Assembly (NCBI GenBank): GCA_902478885.1
Contig: CABSMS010000074.1
Location: forward strand, 1 to 10,149
DNA length: 10,149 nucleotides
Origin: an uncultured Collinsella sp.
Lineage (GTDB): Bacteria; Actinomycetota; Coriobacteriia; Coriobacteriales; Coriobacteriaceae
Reading direction: 5' to 3'
Shown: positions 6,123 to 10,149 of the stretch, piece by piece
Layout: each line of letters opens with the position of its first letter
Numbering within the stretch: the first letter of the stretch is position 1
Notes under the pieces: generated by a model
What the model saw: only the letters and a program-made list of their open reading frames with translations
Told to the model about the DNA's origin: nothing
Database searches by the model: none
Program-made: the position numbers and the translations under genes

Positions 6123-7061
6123 ATGGCGCAGGGTGCCAAACACATGAAGAGCGATAACGCCGCGGCCAACGGTGGCTCAAGCCCTCAGCCCAAACCTCAA
6201 CCAAAGCCCAAGCGCCGCCGCAAGCGGCTGCCGCGCTGGGCCGACCGGCTCATCACCATCGTCATCATCCTTATTGGCGTGGGCCTTATGACCTGGCCGT
6301 GGATCTTGGACCGGCTCGAGGCCTCGGGCGTGTTCAACCAGATCAGCACGGTGTCCAGCACCGTGGACGCGCTGTCTGCCGAGGAGCGCGAGCGCATCCT
6401 GCTCCAGGCGCGCTCCTTTAACGAGCAGCTGGCGGGCGAGGCCACCGAGCTCCCCGCCGACCAGATCGAGCCCTACGCCCAGCAGCTCATCTTTGACCGC
6501 GACCCCATGATGAGCTGGGTCGAGATCCCCTCCATCGACGTGAGCATGCCCATCTACCACGGCACGAGCGAAGAAGTCCTCATGGCGGGCGTCGGCCACC
6601 TGGAGGGCACGAGCCTGCCGGTGGGCGGCACCTCGACGCATTGCGTGCTCACCGCGCACTCGGGCATGCGCAACCTGAGCATGTTCGACGACATCCACTC
6701 GCTGGAGCCCGGCGACCTGGTGCTGCTTCACACCATGAACAAGACGCTCGCCTACAAGATGGTGGACTCCGAGGTGGTGCTGCCCGAGGAGATGGAGTCG
6801 CTGACCATCGAGCCCGGCGCCGACAAGGTGACGCTTGTCACCTGCACGCCCTACGGCGTAAACGACCATCGCCTGCTGGTGCACTGCGTGCGCACCAAGT
6901 ACAACAAGAAGGACGTCGACAAGCAAAAGTCGCTGGCCGGTCGCCACTGGGGCAAGCGCGAGTTTGCCGTGCTCATCGTGGTCGTAGCCATTGTGCTGTT
7001 GCTGCTGGACATCGTGGTCCACGCGGTCCGCAAGCGCCGCAAGGCCAAGGCCTCGGCATAA
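6123..7061 (+). CDS. Class C (pilin-polymerising) sortase
   Basis: 312 aa. A good RBS (AAAGGAG, 6107-6113) lies 9 bases before ATG 6123. Order: a cytoplasmic N-terminus with a Pro/Lys-rich stretch (PQPKPQPKPKRRRKR), a membrane helix (about 43-60), the sortase barrel (about 130-258), a second membrane helix (281-300) and a basic tail RKRRKAKASA. The second helix is a class C trait. Catalytic residues are H179 (VLTAHSG), C241 (TLVTCTPYG) and R250 (NDHRLLV). IPSIDVSMPIYHG and GHLEGTSLPVGG are standard class C motifs. Reaction: cleaves LPXTG-type signals between Thr and Gly and joins the acyl end to a pilin-motif lysine, polymerising pilins at the membrane. The pilins at 29-3775 are its probable substrates although two other genes intervene. 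Odd points: no DP(F/W/Y) lid motif before the barrel, Ser instead of the common Arg after the catalytic His, and additional cysteines C174 and C255. Confidence 0.95.
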   Translation: MAQGAKHMKSDNAAANGGSSPQPKPQPKPKRRRKRLPRWADRLITIVIILIGVGLMTWPWILDRLEASGVFNQISTVSSTVDALSAEERERILLQARSFNEQLAGEATELPADQIEPYAQQLIFDRDPMMSWVEIPSIDVSMPIYHGTSEEVLMAGVGHLEGTSLPVGGTSTHCVLTAHSGMRNLSMFDDIHSLEPGDLVLLHTMNKTLAYKMVDSEVVLPEEMESLTIEPGADKVTLVTCTPYGVNDHRLLVHCVRTKYNKKDVDKQKSLAGRHWGKREFAVLIVVVAIVLLLLDIVVHAVRKRRKAKASA

Positions 7062-7074
7062 GACATTCTCCAGA

Positions 7075-7109
7075 ACCACCACAATGGGGACAGGCACCTT
7101 TGTGGTGGT
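7075..7109. repeat. Hairpin element with GGGGACAGGCACC loop (REP-like)
   Basis: ACCACCACAA (7075-7084) and TTGTGGTGGT (7100-7109) are perfect 10-base inverted arms around a 15-base loop containing GGGGACAGGCACC. From memory, the complement GGTGCCTGTCCCC recurs in REP-type palindromes associated with Y1/IS200-like (RAYT) transposases in many bacteria; no transposase is present here. The element starts 13 bases after the sortase stop and may also act as a transcript end or mRNA stabiliser. Confidence 0.6.
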
Positions 7110-7118
7110 CGGGGGTTC

Positions 7119-7185
7119 CAAACCATCACAACATTCGATGAAAATTTCGATTTTGGCGATAAGCGTCGAATGTTGTGATGGTTTG
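7119..7185. repeat. Long perfect inverted repeat (20-bp arms), MITE/REP-like
   Basis: Arms 7119-7138 and 7166-7185 are perfect inverted complements over 20 bases, beginning CAAACCATCACAAC on the left. The 27-base spacer contains AAAAT-TTCG-ATTTT (7141-7154), a mini-hairpin with a TTCG tetraloop. The outer part of the arm (ACCATCACAA) differs from the arm of the neighbouring element (ACCACCACAA) by one base, so the two are probably related copies or halves of one unit. No U-tract follows on either side. Likely a non-autonomous repeat; it could also form a cruciform or insulate the sortase from gatCAB. Confidence 0.7.
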
Positions 7186-7201
7186 TGTTGTGAGCTATGC
7201 G

Positions 7202-7258
7202 GTTTTCGCTGCAGAGCTGCCGGACCGCGTTCGCCGTCCTCGTTACGTTTTCGCTGCA
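7202..7258 (+). repeat. 12-base direct repeat upstream of gatC
   Basis: GTTTTCGCTGCA occurs at 7202-7213 and again at 7247-7258, 45 bases apart start to start and ending about 40 bases before the putative -10 box. Two copies could be regulator sites, but the copy number is low and chance or decayed repeat sequence is possible. Confidence 0.4.
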
Positions 7259-7295
7259 TTTGGGTAAAGCACCTGCTCCAAGCGGCGTTGCCTTG

Positions 7296-7301
7296 TATAC
7301 T
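7296..7301 (+). promoter_or_regulatory. -10 box of the gatCAB promoter
   Basis: TATACT lies 36 bases before ATG 7337, directly preceded by TG. No good -35 hexamer is seen at 16-18 bases upstream (CTGCTC region), so the box may depend on an extended -10 or an activator. It is the only promoter-like sequence close to gatC. Confidence 0.5.
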
Positions 7302-7336
7302 AGAGCGGTTTATCTGTTATGCGGAAGGGAGCGCCT

Positions 7337-7648
7337 ATGGCACTCAGCGAGAAAGACGTGCGCGGCATCGCCGAGTACGCAAAGATCGCACTGACCGATG
7401 ACGAGCTCACCCAGATGACGTCCTACATGAACGACGCCGTCCAGATGCTCGAGCCCGTCTTGCAATATGACTTGCCCGACGTGGAGCCCACGTTCCATCC
7501 TATCGGAAGCCTGTCCAACGTGATGGGCGATGACCTGCGCGAGCCCGAGCGCGATCTGCCGCTCGACGTCGCGCTTGAAAACGCCGGCAGCGCGCGCGAC
7601 CGCTACTTCCGCGTGCCGTCCATTTTGGGAGAGGGGGAGAGCGAGTAA
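7337..7648 (+). CDS. gatC: Asp-tRNA(Asn)/Glu-tRNA(Gln) amidotransferase subunit C
   Basis: 103 aa, near the normal GatC length of about 95-100. RBS AAGGGAG (7325-7331) decides ATG 7337 over an in-frame ATG at 7319, which has no Shine-Dalgarno and would add six residues. Family features: VRGIAEYAKIALTDDEL at the N-terminus, MLEPVLQYDLPDVEPTFHP in the middle, LPLDVALENAGSARDRYFRVPSIL at the end. The last matches the usual 'A..NAP...D..F.VP.IL' tail, with G in place of P. GatC is the small belt subunit that wraps and stabilises GatA and GatB in the cytosol. It is the first gene of the operon; its TAA overlaps the gatA ATG by one base. Confidence 0.96.
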   Translation: MALSEKDVRGIAEYAKIALTDDELTQMTSYMNDAVQMLEPVLQYDLPDVEPTFHPIGSLSNVMGDDLREPERDLPLDVALENAGSARDRYFRVPSILGEGESE

Positions 7649-9162
7649 TGGCGCAGAGCTTCGATTCCCTTACCGCCGCCCAGATCGCCGCGGGCGTTGC
7701 CGCCGGCGACTTTACCGCTACCGAGGTGGCCCAGGCCTCCCTTGTCGCCATCGAGGCGTGCGAAGGCGGGGTCCAGGCATTCCTGCAGGTGGCGCCCGAG
7801 CTTGCGCTCGAGGCCGCTGCGCGCGTGGATGCCGACCGTGCCGCAGGCAAGCCGCTGCCTCCGCTCGCGGGCGTGCCGCTGGCCATCAAGGACAACATGA
7901 ACCTTGTGGGCACGCGCACCACCTGCGCTTCCCGCATGCTCGAGAACTACCAGAGCGTCTACACCGCCACCTGCGTCCAGCGCATGCTCGATGCCGGCTG
8001 CCTGCCCATGGGCAAGGCCAACATGGACGAGTTTGCCTTTGGCAGCTCCACCGAGAGCTCGGCGTTCCACCGCACCAACAACCCCTGGGATACCGAGCGC
8101 GTGCCCGGCGGCTCCTCGGGCGGCTCCGCCGCCGCCGTCGCCGCGGGCGAGGTCGTGCTCTCGCTGGGCTCGGACACCGGCGGCTCCATTCGCCAGCCGG
8201 CGTCGCTGTGCGGCGTGGTGGGCTTTAAGCCCACGTACGGCGCCGTGAGCCGTTACGGCGTGGTTGCCTTTGGCTCGTCGCTCGACCAGGTGGGACCCTT
8301 TGGCCGCACGGTCGAGGATGTCGCGCTGGCCATGAACGCGCTTACCGGCGCGGGCCGCGATCCGTACGACTGCACCAGCCAGGATTGCGCCGTCGACTTT
8401 ACTGAGCATCTCAACGACAGCATCGAGGGCAAGCGCGTGGGCATTATCCCTGCGTTTATGGAGGCCGAGGGCCTGACGCCCGAGGTCAAGACTGCTGTCC
8501 AGCGCGCCGCCCAGGAGCTGCAGAACCAGGGTGCCGAGCTGGTCGAGGTCGACCTGCCGCACCTAGACGCCGCTATCGCCGCCTACTACGTCATCGGTCC
8601 GGCCGAGGCGTTCTCCAACCTGGCGCGCTTCGACGGCATTCGCTACGGCTACCAGGAGGAGGGCTGCGCCAACCTGTCCGACCAGAGCTCGCTGTCGCGC
8701 GCCCACGGCTTTGGCGCCGAGGCCAAGCGCCGTCAGATGCTCGGCGCCTACCTGCTGAGCTCGGGCGTGTACGACAAGTACTACTACGCTGCGCAAAAGG
8801 CCCGCACGCTCATCACGCAGGACTACGACGCCGCGTATGCCAAGGTGGACACCATCCTCATGCCCGCCTCGCCGCGCACGGCCTTTAAGTTTGGCGAGAT
8901 CAGCGACCCCACGCAGATGTACCTCTCCGACCTGTACACCATCTCGCTCAACATTTGCGGCAACGGTGGTATCTCGGTGCCGCTGGGTCTGGGCGAGGAT
9001 ACTCAGCTGCCCGTTTCTGCCCAGCTGGTGGGGCCTGCCTTTAAGGACCGTCAGCTGCTCACGTTTGCCCGCGCCCTGGAGCGCGGCTTTGCCGATGCCG
9101 CCACGGGCGCGCCCGCGCTTTCCGTCGCGCCCGATTTTGCCGGGAAGGGAGGCGAGCTGTAA
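7648..9162 (+). CDS. gatA: Asp-tRNA(Asn)/Glu-tRNA(Gln) amidotransferase subunit A
   Basis: 504 aa, close to the usual 480-500. An amidase-signature enzyme that hydrolyses glutamine and feeds ammonia to GatB for conversion of Glu-tRNA(Gln) or Asp-tRNA(Asn) to the amidated form. The Ser-cisSer-Lys triad is visible: K81 in LAIKDN, S156 in GGSSGGS, S180 in DTGGSIRQP. The 75- and 24-residue spacings equal those of Staphylococcus aureus GatA (K79, S154, S178). Further signature sequence is GFKPTYGAVSRYGVVAFGSS. The start is coupled to gatC by a TAATG overlap, with a G/A-rich Shine-Dalgarno (AGGGGG, 7632-7637). The protein is complete. Its presence with gatB implies indirect Gln-tRNA and/or Asn-tRNA synthesis; whether glnS or asnS also exist cannot be seen here. 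Confidence 0.98.
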   Translation: MAQSFDSLTAAQIAAGVAAGDFTATEVAQASLVAIEACEGGVQAFLQVAPELALEAAARVDADRAAGKPLPPLAGVPLAIKDNMNLVGTRTTCASRMLENYQSVYTATCVQRMLDAGCLPMGKANMDEFAFGSSTESSAFHRTNNPWDTERVPGGSSGGSAAAVAAGEVVLSLGSDTGGSIRQPASLCGVVGFKPTYGAVSRYGVVAFGSSLDQVGPFGRTVEDVALAMNALTGAGRDPYDCTSQDCAVDFTEHLNDSIEGKRVGIIPAFMEAEGLTPEVKTAVQRAAQELQNQGAELVEVDLPHLDAAIAAYYVIGPAEAFSNLARFDGIRYGYQEEGCANLSDQSSLSRAHGFGAEAKRRQMLGAYLLSSGVYDKYYYAAQKARTLITQDYDAAYAKVDTILMPASPRTAFKFGEISDPTQMYLSDLYTISLNICGNGGISVPLGLGEDTQLPVSAQLVGPAFKDRQLLTFARALERGFADAATGAPALSVAPDFAGKGGEL

Positions 9163-10137
9163 TGAAGGAGCTTTCCGAGGTCCTGCAGGATTGGGAGGCC
9201 GTGATCGGCCTGGAGATCCATACCGAGCTCACCGCACTCGACACCAAGATGTTCTGCAACTGTAAGCTCAGCCACGATGACGAGCCCAACGCCAACGTGT
9301 GTCCGGTGTGCCTGGGCTTGCCCGGCGCCCTGCCGGTGCCTAACAAGCGCGCCATCGAGAGCATCGTCAAGGCCGGCCTTGCCACCAACTGCGAGATCCA
9401 GCGCCACTCGATGTTCTACCGCAAGCACTACTTCTATCCCGATATGGCCAAGAACTTCCAGACCACGCAGGGTCCGGTCGCCTTTGCCATGTACGGTCAC
9501 CTGGACCTGGACGTGACCGGTCGCGGTGCCGCCGAGCGCCCCGACTGCGCGTTTGGCGAGGCCGAGGCCCAGAGCCTAGCGAGCGCCTCGGCCAACGCCG
9601 AGGGCCTGTCCACGTCCATGACGTCGACCATGCGCGAAGGCAACCAGCGCGCCGGCCACCTGGCCAGCTATGACGCGTCCAACCTGCAGATGCCCGAGCG
9701 TCGCGAGGACGGTTCCTACACGGTGCCCATCCGCATCCTGCGCATCCACATGGAGGAGGACGCCGCCAAGATGGTGCACGTGGGCGGTGCCGAGGGCCGC
9801 ATTACCGCCGCGGCCGAGTCGCTCGTCGACTACAACCGCTGCGGCACGCCGCTGATCGAGCTCGTCACCGAGCCCGACTTGCGCACGCCCGAGGAAGCGC
9901 GTCTGTTTATGGAGAAGCTCCGTCGCATCTTTGTGACGCTGGGCATTTCGGACTGCTCCATGGAGAAGGGTTCCATGCGCTGCGACGGCAACGTGTCGCT
10001 GCGCCGCCGCGGCGAGACCAAGTTGGGCACCAAGACCGAGCTCAAGAACCTCAACTCGTTTAAGAGCCTGCACGATGGCCTTGCCTACGAGATCTGCCGC
10101 CAGGCCGAGGTGCTCGAGGAGGGCGGCATCATCTATC
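9162..10137 (+). CDS. gatB: Asp-tRNA(Asn)/Glu-tRNA(Gln) amidotransferase subunit B (3' truncated)
   Basis: The start ATG overlaps the gatA stop by one base (TAATG). RBS AAGGGAGG (9145-9152) lies 9 bases upstream. About 325 genuine residues are present; a full GatB is about 475-500. The frame stays open to the window end, but bases from 10138 are adapter. GatB phosphorylates the misacylated Glu/Asp on the tRNA and amidates it with ammonia from GatA. Visible motifs: VIGLEIHTEL (14-23), zinc cysteines C32, C34, C47 and C50 (FCNCKL, VCPVCLGLPGALP), RKHYFYPDMAKNFQTTQ, RIHMEEDAAKMVH, SLVDYNRCGTPLIELVTEPD, and TELKNLNSFKSL near the end. Odd point: residues about 120-187, Ala/Ser-rich, appear to be an insertion where most GatB proteins have only a short turn. 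The helical and tRNA-binding tail domain is missing because of the library end. Confidence 0.97.
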
Positions 10138-10149
10138 CTGTCTCTTATA
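10138..10149 (-). other. Nextera mosaic-end remnant (library artefact)
   Basis: CTGTCTCTTATA is the reverse complement of the last 12 bases of the mosaic end seen at 17-28 (TATAAGAGACAG). It is library sequence. Any protein translated through it has false C-terminal residues. Confidence 0.95.

Noticed and set aside
6177..7259. Minus-strand open frame (360 codons) opposite the sortase
   Set aside because: It is a codon-bias shadow. The + strand carries the full sortase catalytic triad and the frame also runs through the palindromic repeats at 7075-7185.
7062..7336. CRISPR array suggested by the repeated ACCAyCACAA arms
   Set aside because: The repeats are inverted pairs in hairpins and not regularly spaced direct repeats; there are no spacers and no cas genes.
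7603..8562. Minus-strand open frame (319 codons) opposite gatC and gatA
   Set aside because: It is a shadow of high-GC gatA, which is unmistakable on the + strand.
5238..10137. Functional link between the tRNA-modifying type of toxin (MenT/AbiEii) and gatCAB, which acts on tRNA
   Set aside because: gatCAB is a housekeeping operon with its own promoter, behind repeats and a sortase gene. Proximity alone does not support a link.

Overview
The window looks like one complete piece of tagmented DNA from a high-GC Gram-positive gut bacterium, most likely a coriobacterium of the Collinsella type. The pointers are sortase-anchored pilins, a class C sortase, a gatC-gatA-gatB operon and strongly G/C-ending codons. 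The genus is an inference from remembered protein similarity; no search was run. Bases 1-28 and 10138-10149 are not genomic. They are Nextera transposon adapter in inverted orientation at the two ends, so the first and last genes are cut by the library fragment and not by biology.

Region 1 (29-3775) holds pilus subunits, all on the + strand: the C-terminal tail of a first LPXTG-type pilin (LPLSG signal), a complete GC-rich pilin ending in MPSTG, and a complete, visibly less GC-rich pilin ending in LPLTG. The two complete proteins are paralogues. Each has a Sec signal peptide, an N-terminal domain with an 'AYQIF' motif, a lysine-bearing pilin-like motif, a fimbrial isopeptide D2-type domain, a CnaB-like domain with an E-box, a sorting signal, a membrane helix and a basic tail. 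A good intrinsic terminator follows at 3876-3914.

Region 2 (3776-4287) has no convincing gene. It holds the terminator, a perfect 10-bp palindromic hairpin, short direct and inverted repeats, and a promoter with an inverted repeat just ahead of the next operon.

Region 3 (4288-6011) holds two overlapping genes that look like an AbiE-type (type IV) toxin-antitoxin or abortive-infection pair. The first is a winged-helix AbiEi-like protein and the second an AbiEii-like nucleotidyltransferase. They lie between the pilins and the sortase that should polymerise them, which makes this the most interesting part of the window.

Region 4 (6012-7061) holds a class C sortase with a complete His-Cys-Arg triad and two membrane segments but no recognisable DP(F/W) lid motif. 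It is preceded by an unexplained 13-bp hairpin.

Region 5 (7062-7336) is intergenic. It carries two strong hairpins with related arms, one of them with 20-bp perfect arms; they resemble REP/MITE-type elements. A 12-bp direct repeat and the gatC promoter follow.

Region 6 (7337-10137) is gatC-gatA-gatB, with stop and start codons overlapping by one base at both junctions. It encodes the tRNA-dependent Asp/Glu amidotransferase. GatB is truncated by the fragment end and carries an apparent insertion of about 60 residues.
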